From Desmodesmus armatus (taxonomy: Eukaryota > Chlorophyta > Chlorophyceae > Sphaeropleales > Scenedesmaceae), in NCBI GenBank assembly GCA_007449985.2, contig VIIQ02000636.1, positions 62,001 through 126,000 of the forward strand: a DNA stretch of 64,000 nt, in the 5' to 3' direction. Under the pieces are notes generated by a model. It was not told the origin of the DNA. It worked only from the letters and a program-made list of their open reading frames with translations, and searched no databases. Below are positions 35,744 through 47,342 of the stretch, one piece after another (the first letter of the stretch is position 1; each line of letters starts with the position of its first letter). The position numbers and the translations under genes were made by a program.

Positions 35744-35774
<31 letters not shown>
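35623..35774 (+). promoter_or_regulatory. conserved upstream blocks of copy 6
   Basis: Block A begins at 35623 (GCTCCCAGCCATGGTCACC). Block B begins at 35715 (CACCTTCAGCTGTGCTGG), 60 bases before the ATG. The extra distance is due to a CAG expansion directly before the start codon. Confidence 0.45.
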
Positions 35775-35775
<1 letters not shown>

Positions 35776-38469
35776 TGAGCATGCAGTTTCTCCCAGATGA
35801 TGCTCCACCTACGCAGCTGGAGCTGCTGTCAGCCGCAAAGTACAGGGCAGTCGAGCAGCAGCACTGGGCTGGCATAGGCAGCGTGTGGCGCTATGCCTAC
35901 GAAGCTCTCATGGTATTCCGAGCGTCCAAGGCGGAGTGCAGAAGCTCTGTTGGTATGCTACGCATCCCAGACAGCTGCTCCTGCCTGGACCTACAGGCTT
36001 GCCTGCAGCGGCTGTTGGAAAGAGCAGCAGAGGTGCAGCCACAGCTGACTACCTTGGTAGACCTGAAGGTGCACATGTGCCTGCCACTGTACTACTCGTA
36101 CATCCCAGATTGTCCGCATGCTGTCGCAACGCGGCTGGCAGTTGCTGAAGCTTACTACAAGTGAGGGCACAGGCTGGGGCGCGGGAGGGGGTGCAAGTCA
36201 TGGGTGTGACTGACTCGGCAAGCGGCCAGAAGAGCCTATCAACAGTCCTGCTACTGCCAGGGAACCTGCAGTGTGTGACCGGCGGCTGCACTTGCAGTCT
36301 GTTACCCTCGGGTTAGTAGTTTGAGTAAAGGTAGTCGCTCGCCCTCCTTGTTTGAGGGCGACTTTGCGTGTACACTAAGTGTAGATGCAGGTACCAAGCG
36401 ACATCCATGTGTGGCTCGATGGGTACACGTCAGTTTTGATACAATCTATGATATGACGCGACGCCGTCAGCAAGAGCAGCGACAACCCTGTGCGCCACAC
36501 ATGTGCTTGTGTCTGATCTCTGTCTGTGCAGGCTGATTGCCCTGCCATACTACAAAAGCAGGGCAGAAGCGGCGGCAGCAGCGGCGGCAGCAGCAGCTGC
36601 ACACACACCAGCCACCGCCTGTGATGCTGCTGTCGATGCACGCATCGAGCACTTCCTATACTCAGGCAAGGCGCTGGACTACCCGCCAGCCCAACGCCAG
36701 GCGCTGCAGTCCCAGTGGGCCAAGGTGCTGCGGCGGCTGCAGAAGGCAGAAGAGGTGGGTACGGTGTATTCGTACATTGACACAGGAGGCAGCAGAGCGT
36801 GTATGCGTGCAAATGCATGAGCGCATGCACATACATTCCTGTTGTGAGGTCTCACCCTAGCTTGTACTTCGCACTGTGTTCAAGAACCAATGTGCTGCTG
36901 CAACTGTAGCTGGCAGGAGAGGCACCATGCCATGACGCATGACGTCCACGCGTCATGTGCACAAACCCCTGTAGTTGTGTCAGGCTTGACAGGACTTTCC
37001 AATGCTGCGTTGGGTGCCTGCAGGCCTGGTTTGGGTTGCGCTCAGCCATGAGCAAGAACCGTAGTGTGAATGCAGGGGACATGCTGTGCTCTGCTGTGCT
37101 GTGCTGTTGGTGCGCTATTAGTGTGTTGTGCTGTGCTGCAATTTGCCTGAATAACATGTGTTATTGTGCTGTGTTGTGCAAGCTGCTCCATGCTGTGTCG
37201 TGCTGTGCAATGCCTTGCCTTTCATCCAGGCTCTGCCCCCCAGCGACCAACCCTTGAAGCCAGCCAATGCCTCCAAGCTCTCAAAGTGGATCTGTGAGGG
37301 GCACAAGGGCATTGACGGCAAGCTGGACGGACTGCTGCAACCCAGCCACGCACTCATTCTGTGGGCAGCAGCAGCGTGCAGGGTGTGCAGGAATAACCTG
37401 TTCCCAACAGACTTTGCAGGTGACTCGGCGGCAAAACGAGGGGATTGATGTGGACTGGGCGTGCATCCTATTTCAGAACCCCAGAGTTTGTGGTCAACAT
37501 CAGCAGCTCTTGTAGCATCACCCCCGCTCACAACCCACCGCCGCTAGCATGCATGAGTCAAGCTCATGCGTCGCAACAGTAACCCCATCCTGCACTTATC
37601 ACAGTTTGTCATGCCTACTCAGCGCAGCCACTACCATCTTGTGTGCCTGCATGCAGATGATTTGCTGCGGCCCGCTGCCGCCCTTGCTGCCGCCCTGTTG
37701 GACGTGACATCCACCATGGGCAGGCTGTCAGCAGCAGGCATCAGCTTCAACACACAGCCCTCACCAGCAGCAGTGGCAGCAGCACTCGACCTAGCAGCAC
37801 AGATGAATGCAGCACTGACGCCTTTCCAGTGGAAACGGATGCGCTTCAAGGAGGAAGCCCTTCTGCCGCAGCGACAGCAGCAGGAGCAGCAGCAGCAGCA
37901 CACACCGCTGCCGCTGCCACTGCCGCAGCTGTACCTCAATCCTCTCCAGCAGCAGCAGGAGGAGGCTTTCAAGCAAAGCTTCTTGGCTCTGAAGGCTGCA
38001 GATAGTGACGAGCAGTTTGAAGACACCGTCACAGTGCCTGCTCATGCGGCACTGCATGAGCCTCGGCAGTTTTGGTCACTGGGAGTCCCTGTGCTCTGTG
38101 TCCATGGGTCCCTACTGCTGCGGCACTGGGAGCAGCAGCTGCTGCAGCAGCTGAAGCAGAGGGGCGAGGCTCTCCCTGACCGTGGGGCTGCTGCTGGGTA
38201 TGGTGGCGGTGGCGGTGGTGGTGGCAACAGCAGCAGCAGCGGCAGCAGCAGCAGCAGCATTTCTGCGTGGTACGAGGCAGAGGGCTTGCTGCTGCTTGGG
38301 GCTGCTGCTCTGGAGGGCTCATCCCATCAACAGCAGCAGCAGCTGCAGCAGCATCTAGCGCTGTGCAGGCAGTACCAGCAGCAGTTCCAGCAGGCTGCAG
38401 CCAAGCTGGGGCTTTCCAGTGAATTGATGGCGGCAGTGGCTGCCTGGTGCACTGAAGCAGAACAGTACT

Positions 38470-38509
<40 letters not shown>

Positions 38510-39162
38510 CAGTGAGGGTAAGGCAGCTGGCAGCGATGCTGCCGCTGACTGCCTGGACGTTGTGTGTACCGCGTCTCTGCTGCTGCTGCTGGTGTACCCC
38601 ATGATGGTCCTGCAGCCCCCCACAGCTCAGCAGCATCCATCACAACACTTTTACCCAGCAGAGAAGCTGCTTGTGGCTGAGTTCTTTGTGAAGGTTGGTA
38701 GCGCATGGGATGTCACTTGACATTCTGTTTGATGACTGACATGTTGACATCAACTCAAACACCAGCAAATTGCCTGCTACTTGGGGCACACTTTGCAAGG
38801 TCCCACTCTTGAGCAGCAGTCCATGCACAACTTTGAAAGTTACTATTGCCCACCAGCTGCTCAACCCCTGCTGAAGTACTTTGGCAACATCACAAGCTGA
38901 CTGCAGGGATGTTTGTGGCTGGCTTCCTCATCCTGCAGGCGCCAGTGCTGCTGTCAGCAGCTGCAGTAGCAGCAGCTAAGCAGACAGGGCCAATCGGATC
39001 TGCTGCTGCTGCTGCAGGCCCATTGGCCGTGCTGCCTCAGCTGCCTATGGTGGCTTATGTGAATCAGGTGTATGTGACCACTTGGCCGCTCCTCAGCCGT
39101 TTGCTGTGTGGGCAGCTCACACAGGCAGAGCAGGTGGCTATGGGCGTCACTGCCTCGACATT

Positions 39163-39210
<48 letters not shown>

Positions 39211-39559
39211 CAGCAAGCAGACATCTCCTGCTATGTGTGCTGCTGCCATGAGGGTGCTGCTGGGCAGCAGCAGCATTCTCTTGCAGCAGCTGCTGCGGAT
39301 GGCAACAGCAGCAGCAATGGAACCGCAGCAGCAGCAGCAGCTGGGGCCTGCCATCCTGTATTGTGCTGATGGTTTAGGAGAGCAGGCGCAGGCACTCTGG
39401 ACGACACTGCGTACAGTTGAGGCGGAAGCACTTGTTAATGACTGTTTGCTGCTGTCCAGCACACTGGCAAGGGCAGTACAGGTCTTCGAGGCAGCAGTAC
39501 GACACCTGCTTGCGGTAGTACTGCCTACTGCTGCAGGCAGTACAGTGCCGGCGGATAGC

Positions 39560-39629
<70 letters not shown>

Positions 39630-40941
39630 GCAGCAGCAGCAGCGGCAGCAGCAGCGGCAGCAGCAGGCCTGTCCTGCCACCGTCTATCACCCAGGTTGAG
39701 CAGTTGGCTGTTGCCATCTCCTGCCTCCTGATTGAATATGCCACCGGCGGCGGCAACATCCGACCTTTGTCATGCTCGTCGCAGCAGCTGCTGCAAGCTG
39801 CGCTGTCGCTACTGCTGACGGCCAGCAAGCTGTGGCAAGCTGGGCTGCAGCCGCCTTTGCCAGTAGGGGCTATGCGATGTCTTGCGGTTGAAGCATCATA
39901 CTATGTACAGTTTTGTCCGGGAGGCGGGATGGGCTGGGGCGCCTCAGTTTCAGCAGCAGCAGTAGCGACAGCATCACGGACGATTGGTGGGGTGCAGGTG
40001 TGTCACACAGTAGCCCGGTACCTCAGCTGCTGTGAGCGGCAGCTGAGGCAGTGGGTGGCCTCTGGGGACGCCGTGGGTGCTGCGAAGTGGCTCTTGGGTG
40101 CCGCTGACCAGAGCTTCACCCCACTGCCCAGTGACCCCACAGGTGGTGCGCCAGCTGCAGCAGCAGACGATGTGCCCAATCGTCTACGGGTGCTGGACAG
40201 TGTGGTTGAGGCTGCTGCTGCCTTGGTGCCTGGGGACCATGTGGGGGAAGAGGTCATGTGGCAGCCGTTCAGCGCTCTGTATGAGGGCACAGAGATCATC
40301 TCAGTGTCAGCAAAGGCGATGCTGACACCGGAGTTCAGTGCTGCAGGCAGGGAGACACAGCAGGCCGTGCGGGATGCGTTCCTTGAGAGCCTGCGCGAAC
40401 GGGCGGACGCGCTGCAGGGTGTCGTGTCTCTGCTGGCGGGGTCGCTGCCCAGCCGGTTTGGCTGTAACTGGCCGGGCTGTATGAGGCTGTCGGGTGTGAG
40501 TGAGGGCTATGGCCTGGTGCGGGGCCAGGCCTGCGTGTGTGGAGGGTGCGGACAGGCCAGGTGAGGGGGCAGGGAGAGACAGATTGGGGGAGGTAGGCAC
40601 ATCGCTTGAAGGCTTGCCGGTTGAGACCAGAAGTTACAGCTTGGGTTGCATTGCGTGGCATGTGTTGGTTAATTGCTTGCAAATCAAATTTAGGCCCAGA
40701 GAGCGAGATGCTGGGCACATCAATGACATGGTTGCCTCTGTGTGGTGCTGATTCTGCATGTTGCATGCTATGCATTGGTTTTGCCTGCAGGTACTGTTCT
40801 GTGGCGTGTCAGGCTACACACTGGCCAGCACACAAGGCCTTCTGCCAACAGTGCCAGCGCGGGCAGGCACTGTCGGCAGAGTTTGCAGCTGCAGCCACAG
40901 CGAGAACTCGATGCAGGGACAGTGCTGCAGCAACAGTCTGA
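35775..40941 (+). CDS. MYND-finger protein, array copy 6
   Basis: Exons: 35775-36160, 36532-36754, 37230-37419, 37657-38693, 38939-40560, 40791-40941; 1,202 codons without a break. Exon 1 starts MSMQFLPDDAPPTQLELL, shared with copy 7, and has an eight-residue insert inside the Cys cluster (ECRSSVGMLRIPDSCSC). The exon 4 donor is GTTGGT, weaker than the GTGTGT of the siblings. Exon 5 contains Gln15 at 39164-39208 and the longest Ser run of the window at 39557-39664. The MYND finger is at about residues 1121-1171 with two private changes (CMRLSG, CGGCGQAR) that leave the metal ligands alone. Exon 6 (FCQQCQRGQALSAEF) closely matches copy 8 rather than its 5' partner copy 7. Confidence 0.85.
39164..39208 (+). 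repeat. (CAG)15 coding tract, Gln15
   Basis: Pure CAG run in exon 5 of copy 6, between TASTL and HSKQ. Confidence 0.9.
39557..39664 (+). repeat. AGC coding tract, Ser-rich
   Basis: About 36 residues, nearly all Ser with a few Gly, in exon 5 of copy 6. The same AGC tract in other copies is much shorter. Confidence 0.9.
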
Positions 40942-41643
40942 CATGAGTCAAATGCAGCGCAGAGCAACCAACAGACAGATATGCAGTGGCCACTGCAAAT
41001 CACCCATGGGTGGCCTCTGGGGACGCAGTGGGTGCTGCTTAGTGGCTCTGTGGTGCTTGCCACCATGACGCTGTTGAAAGGATTAGTCCAGGTCTTGATA
41101 CCTAGTGGTTGGTGCATGCGGTCATGCTTTTGAGTGATCAGTGTGGGTCATGGCAGCTGGTGACTGCCCTTTCAAGGCTTGGAGGGAAACCTTGGACTGT
41201 TGCCTTGCAAGTAGCCCTCCTCAACATGCATCGGGAGATTAGTGGGAGTAAGAATGTGAATCGTGTCTGCTTCCGACAACGTCAGCACCAGAGCAGCTCT
41301 ACAGTTCGAGATGAGCAAGTCCCGTCCATTCAAACAAGTGCATTCAAATCATCTGGAATTTTGCGGCATAAGAGGACAGAAACATCACGTACTTCTACCT
41401 GCAGTCGATAATAATCTTCACAGTTGAATTGTAACCGCTCTCCCTCATAACGACCTCAACTGCTGAGCAGCAGTTCAGTGCTCAACCCCCCCTCATCAGT
41501 TCTGCTGGACCACCTCGCATCATTGTTGCGTGCAGCGCCTTATTGATTGCTCAACCAGGCTTTGTCTGAACCTTTCCTGGCAATCAGCAGGCAACCAACG
41601 CTGACTCTGCTGTCGCTGCACTCACTGCTGCGCATGGCAGCAT
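40942..41643. other. intergenic region, copy 6 to copy 7
   Basis: Starts with a 3' flank (GACATGAGTCAAATGCAG near 40940) shared with copies 7 and 8. TGTAA occurs near 41426. No gene or RNA is recognisable. Confidence 0.45.
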
Positions 41644-41764
41644 GCTCCCAGCCTTGGTCACCAATGCGCACTTCAGTCAGCCTTAGGCCCAAATCATGAA
41701 CACATAGGATATCAGCGCCCCCGCTGGACACCTTCAGCTGTGCTGGCCTCCTTCAGCAGCAGCC
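41644..41764 (+). promoter_or_regulatory. conserved upstream blocks of copy 7
   Basis: Block A begins at 41644 (GCTCCCAGCCTTGGTCACC, then GCACTTCAGTCA). Block B begins at 41729, 36 bases before the ATG. Confidence 0.45.
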
Positions 41765-44700
41765 ATGGACATGCAGTTTCTTCCAGATGACGCTCCACCT
41801 ACGCAGCTGGAGATGCTGGTAGCAGCACGCTTCAAAGCAGTCGAGCAGCAGCACTGGACCGGCATAGCTAGCGTGTTCCACGATGCCAGAGAAGCTTTCT
41901 TGGTGTTCCGCATGTCCCAGGTGCAGTGCAGGGGCGACAGCTGCTCCTGCCTGGTCCTACAGGCTTGCCTGCAGCGGCTGTTGGAAAGAGCAGCAGAGTT
42001 GCCACCACAGCTGGGCATCTTGGTAGACCTGAAGGCACATATGTGCATGCCTACGTACTACTCATACATCCCAGACTGCCCACATGCTGCTGCAACGCGG
42101 CTGGCAGTTGCTGAAGCTTACTACAAGTGAGGGCGCAGACCAGGAGGCGAGTTGAGCGGGTGACTGGCTGGGCACTGAAAGCGGCCAGGGTACCACCAAT
42201 CCTGCTACTGCTGCTAGAGTGAGGGCAATCAATTGCAGTGTGTTGTTTGATTGAGGAAACTCACTTGCAGCGTGTTGTGTTGGGTGGGGGCTTACTCGGC
42301 CCCCTGGGTGCAACTGTGCAACCTCCTCGCCTTGGGCAAGAGCGGCAATCACTGCACGTATACATCTGCATCCACTTGTGCAATGTGTATGTCTGTGCAG
42401 GCTGATCGCCCTGCCAGACTACAACAGCAGGGCAGCGGCGGCAGCAGCTGCGGCAGCAGCACCAGCCGCCACAGCCTGCGATGCTGACATCGACAGACGC
42501 ATCGAGCACTGTCTATGCGCAGGCAAGGGTTTGAACTACCCGCCAGCCCAACGCCAGGCGCTGCAGTCCCAGTGGGCCAAGGTTCTGCGGCGGCTGCAGA
42601 AGGCAGAAGAGGTGGGTACATACGTTTGTTCAGCAGCTTACGCACACACAATCATGTAAGTTCCTTCCTCTGCTGTGCACTTTCGGCTTGTCCTGCAACG
42701 GCTGCAGCGGGCGGGAAAGGTGCACATACATCTACGTATGTGTTGCAGCTTGTTGAGGTTTTTTGGGTGCTGCTTTGGGCTTTTTGGGTGCTGCTTTGGG
42801 CCCTGTATGCCCTGTTTGGTTTGCGCTCAGCCCCCAAAGAATATACAGCAGCTGTGCAAGTAGGAGACATGCTATTGAGCTGTTGTTGTGCTTGGTGTGT
42901 GTTGATTTGATATGATGCCTGCAGGTACGTACATGTTATTGTGCTGTGCTGTGCCGGGCTGCTCCCTGCTGTGCTGTGCTGTGCCCTTCATGCAGGCCTT
43001 GCCCCCAAACAACCAGCCTCTGTCACCAGCCAATGCCTCCAAGCTGTCTATGTGGATCTTTGACGGGCCCAAGGGCATCAACAGCAAGATGGATGGACTG
43101 CTGCAACCCAGCCACACAGTCATTCTGTGGGCAGCAGCAGCGTGCAGGGTGTGCAGGAACAACTTGTTCACAACAGACATTGCAGGTGACCCAGGGTGTG
43201 CTGTATGCGGCCAACAGAGGGAATTGATGCGGAGCGGGCAGGCATGCATTGTGTCATAGTAGCCCACCGCAGCCAGAGTTCTCCTTTGTGGTTCAATGGC
43301 GCCAGCATCAGCAGCGCTTGCTACATCAACCCCAGTCCCAACCCACAGCCACTCAACTGCATGATGAAGCAGACTCCCGACGTTGCAACATGCACACACA
43401 TTGCCGTGACAGTCAGTGTTGTGCCACTCACCATGGCCAATACCATTCTTTGCCCCCAATTATATAATATGTAGGTGATTTTCTGCGGCCCGCTGCTGGC
43501 CTTGCTGCGGCCCTGTTGGACGTGACATGCACCATGGGCAGGCTGTCAGCAGCAGGCATCAGCTTCAACACACAGCCCTCACCAGCAGCAGTGGCAGCAG
43601 CACTCGACCTAGCAGCACAGGTGAATGCAGCACTGATGCCTTTCCAGTACAAACGGATGCTCCTCAAAGAAAAGGAGGAGCGGGAGCAGCGGCGGCAGCA
43701 GCAGCAGCAGCACACGCCGCTGCCGCTGCTGCCGCTGTACCTCAGCCCTCTCCAGCAGCAGCAGGAGGAGGCGTTCAAGCAAACCGTGAGGGCTGCACAT
43801 GTCACCAATCAGTATGAAGACATCATAATTGTGCCTGCCCAGGGGGCGCTGCATGAGCCTCGGCAGTTCTGGTCACTGGGAGTCCCTGTGATTTGTGTTC
43901 ATGCATCCCGACTGCTGCACCACTGGGAGCAGCAGCTGAAGCAGCAGCAGCAGCAGCAGGAGGGTGTCGAGCCTGCTGCCCCTGGCAGATCGGATGCTGT
44001 CGCTGGTTGTGGTGCAAGCTGTGGCGGCAGCAGCAGCAGCAGCAGCAGGTCAGCTTGGCAAGAGGCAGAGGGCATGTTGCTGCTTGGGGCTGCTGTTCTG
44101 GAGGGATCGTGCCGTCACTACGGGCAGCAGCACTTGCAGCAGCAGCTAGCTCTATGCAGGCACTACCAGCAACAGTTCCAGCAGGCTGCAGCTCAACTGG
44201 GACTGTCCAATGAAATGATGGCAGCAGTAGCTGCCTGGTTCACTAAGACAGAACAGTTTAGCAGCAGCAGTGGCAGCAGCAGCAGCAGCAGTGAGGGTGC
44301 GGCGGCTGGCAGCGATGCTGCCGCTGACTGCCTGGCTGTTGTGGTGACAGCTGCGCTGCTGTGTATGCTGGTGTTCCCCCTAGTGGACCCCAAGTCACAG
44401 ACAGCTGAGCAGAAGCAGCCGCTTCAGGGCTTCACAGCAGCAGAGAAGCTGCTTGTGGCTGGCTTCTTCCGGCAGGTGTGTGACCAAGAGTTATCGCACT
44501 TGTTATATGTTTGTCATAACACATTGGCTTGCATAAGACACAAGATGCCTGCTTCGGTCAGCTACACACCGTGTGTGTCTCACATGCGGCTCAAAACCCT
44601 GCGATATGCTGTTGTAAACCCCACACACATCCTGCAGGCTGGCTGCTTTTAACCCCCGCGCTGACTGTAGGGCTGCTTGTGTCTGGCTTCCTTCTGCAGG

Positions 44701-45032
44701 CACCAGGGTTGCTGTCAGCAGCAGCAGTAGCAGCAGTTATGCAGACACAGCCTGTCGGGGCTGCTGCTGCTGCTGCTGCTGCAATCCCTTGGGCTGTGCT
44801 GTCTCAGCTGCCGATGGTGGTGCACACGCTGCGCCTTTATGGGTCAACCCGGCCCTCCCTCAGCCAATTGCTGCATGAGGAGCTCACACCAGCTCAGCGG
44901 GCGGTAACGGCTGGCCTACCTTTGCAGCAGCAGCAGCAGCAGCACAGCAGGAAACAGACACCTTCTGGTATATGTGCTATGCGGATGCTGCTGGGCAGCA
45001 GCAGTATCCTCTTGCAGCGGCTGCTGAGGATG

Positions 45033-45063
<31 letters not shown>

Positions 45064-46724
45064 ACACACAGCAGCAGCTGCTGCTGAGGGCTGCCATCGT
45101 GTTCTTTGCTGATGCATTGGCAGAGCAAGCACAAGGTTTCTGGAGGGATTTGCGTGCGAATGAGGTACTACACGGTGTTGACGACTGTTTCCTGCTGTAC
45201 AGCAATCAGAACGCCACCACACTGGCAAGGGCAGTACAGGTCTTGGAGACGGCAGTACGACACCTGCTTTCGGCAGTACCGCCTGGTGATGTGGGCAGTA
45301 CGATGGCAGTACAAGCACCTGCTGCCGCAGGCAGTGCAATGCCTGCCGGAAGCAGTAGTGGCAGCAGCAGCAGCAGCTGCAGGTACAGCAGCAGGCCCGT
45401 GCAACCAACCATCCGCCGTGTGCAGGAGGCAGCTATCGGCATGTACGGCAGCCTGATCAACCATGCCAGCGGTTACGATGGCAGCAGCTGCAGCAGCTGC
45501 AGAGACCTCTCGTGTTTGCAGCAGCAGCTGCTGCAAGCTGCGCTGTCGCTGCTGCTGACGGCCAGCAAGCTGTGGCAAGCAGGGCGGCAGCCGCCTGTGC
45601 CATTGGAGGCGTTGCGATACCTTGCAAGTAAAGCAGCGCTTCATATGCAGTTAGTGGCAGAGAAGAAGCAGCCTGTCAACCGTCCCCCTGGTGTCCCAAC
45701 TTCAGCAGCTGTAGCGGCGACACTAGAAGCTGCTGGTGGGGTGCAGGTGTGTCACGTAGTCACCCGGTACCTCGGCTGCTGTGAGCAGCAGCTGAGGCAG
45801 CGGGTGGCCTCTGGGGACGCAGTGGGTGCTGCGAAGTGGCTCTGTGGGCCCTACGAGAGCACCTTCCCCCTGCCTAGTGTGGGCCCTGCGACTGCAGCAG
45901 CATCAGGCAGTGAACTCACTCGCCTGCAGGCATTGTGCAGTGTGGTGCAGACCGTATCTGCCTTAGCGCCTGTGGGTGATGCAGGGGGAGAGGCCGTACA
46001 ACAGCGGTTCAGGGAGCTGTACTATGCTACAGCGGCGTCTGTAGCGGCGCTGTTGACGGAAGTTCAAGGTGGTGGTGAAGGGGGCGAGGCTGGCAGCACG
46101 ACCCCTCTGGCCCTGCGGCGTGCGTTGTTGGCGAGCCTGCGCGAATGGGCGGATGGCCTGAAGAGCTTCGGGTCTGCGCTGGTGGCGTCGCTGCCCAGCC
46201 GGTTTGGCTGCAACTGGCCGGGCTGTGTGAGGCTGTCGGGTGTGAGTGAGGGCTATGGCCTGGTGCGGGGCCAGGCCTGCGTGTGTGGAGGATGCAGACA
46301 GGCCAGGTGAGCAGAGGGGCCTGAGGTTGCGAGGGAGGTTGGCAATTCCCTTGACGGCTTGCCTATGGAGGCTGAACAAAACTGACAAACAAGGGCTGCA
46401 ATGCATAACACGTGTTGGTTAGTCGCAGGCAGGTCTGATGTGGCAGGGGGGGGCCCAGAAGTGAGATGCTGGGCACATTAATGACATGGTCAACGCCTGT
46501 GTGTGGTGCTGCTTCTGCAACGTTGCATGCTATGCATTGTTTTTGCCTGCAGGTACTGTTCAGTGTCGTGCCAGGCTGCACACTGGCCAGCACACAAGGC
46601 CTTCTGCCAACAGCACCGGCAGCAGCAGCCGCCGCAGCAGACCGAGCAGCCGCCGGAGCAGCAGGCGGCTGCTGCAGCCATGGAGGGACCTTGCTGCAGG
46701 AGCAGTGCTGAAGCAAACGTTTGA
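41765..46724 (+). CDS. MYND-finger protein, array copy 7
   Basis: Exons: 41765-42126, 42401-42611, 42996-43185, 43475-44475, 44700-46306, 46553-46724; 1,180 codons, open throughout. Exon 1 (MDMQFLPDDAPPTQLEML) pairs it with copy 6 but lacks that copy's insert. The exon 4 acceptor is TAG (43472-43474) rather than the usual CAG. In exon 5 the Gln run is short (Gln6), and a Gly/Glu-rich insert (GGGEGGEAGS) precedes the finger. The MYND finger is at about residues 1092-1142. The tail after it is Gln/Pro-rich (QQQPPQQTEQPPEQQ), unlike any sibling. Intron 5 and the 3' flank resemble those of copies 6 and 8. Confidence 0.85.
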
Positions 46725-47220
46725 CATGAGTCAAATGCAGTACAGAGCAGCCGGCCGACAGGTTGATCACATTTGTCACTACCGACAGTGGTATGACGCG
46801 GTTGCAAGGCATTGTCCAAGTCTTGGCAGCTGGTGGGTGGGTGCATGCGTTCATGCTCTGCGTGTCGATGTTGACTGATCATGTGCCTGAGGCAGCAGTG
46901 ATTTGAACGTTCAGCAGCGCTTGCCGTCAGGAGCTGAGCTAGTACTGCCCTTCCAAGGTTTTGACTGGAAGCCGTACCCGATTCAACTCACTGTGCAAGG
47001 TTAGGGTAACCTGTATTTGACGTCGCTTGCTTCCAACAACGTTAGAACCCACGTGTTCCGACTAGGTCACTCCCGTCAATTCAGATCGCCTTGGACTCCG
47101 TTGTTCTACGGTTTGAGTGCGGTCTCAATGCCTCAGTACTGAACGTTATGCTGAAGGAAGTTTCTGAGCGATTGTCGTCTGAAACAGTCTCCAGTCAATG
47201 CTGAAACTGCAGTACTGTCC
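46725..47220. other. intergenic region, copy 7 to copy 8
   Basis: 3' flank of copy 7, then distal upstream DNA of copy 8. The block at 47075-47097 (GATCGCCTTGGACT core, preceded by GTTCCGACTAGGTCACTCCC) recurs before copies 9 and 10. Confidence 0.45.
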
Positions 47221-47342
47221 TGCTGTCACACACTGCTTGCTGGACCTGCTCACCTCACGCATCAGGTGCAGCCCAGGCTCCAACCATCACCCCAAAGGAT
47301 ACTACAAATCCATTTGATCATCAGACACCTTCCGCAGCAGCC
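47221..47342 (+). promoter_or_regulatory. upstream blocks of copy 8 (second class)
   Basis: A second type of upstream region: CTGTCACACACTG, CTGGACCTGCTCACC, CGCATCAG and CATCACCCCAAAGGATA in order at 47221-47311, shared with copies 9 and, more loosely, 10. A short leader CACCTTCCGCAGCAGCC abuts the ATG. Confidence 0.4.

Noticed and set aside
39064..39828. Minus-strand ORF with long poly-Leu runs that could look like a membrane protein
   Set aside because: It is the antisense of the CAG/AGC tracts in exon 5 of copy 6. The same happens opposite every repeat-rich exon, and no splice or domain evidence supports it.
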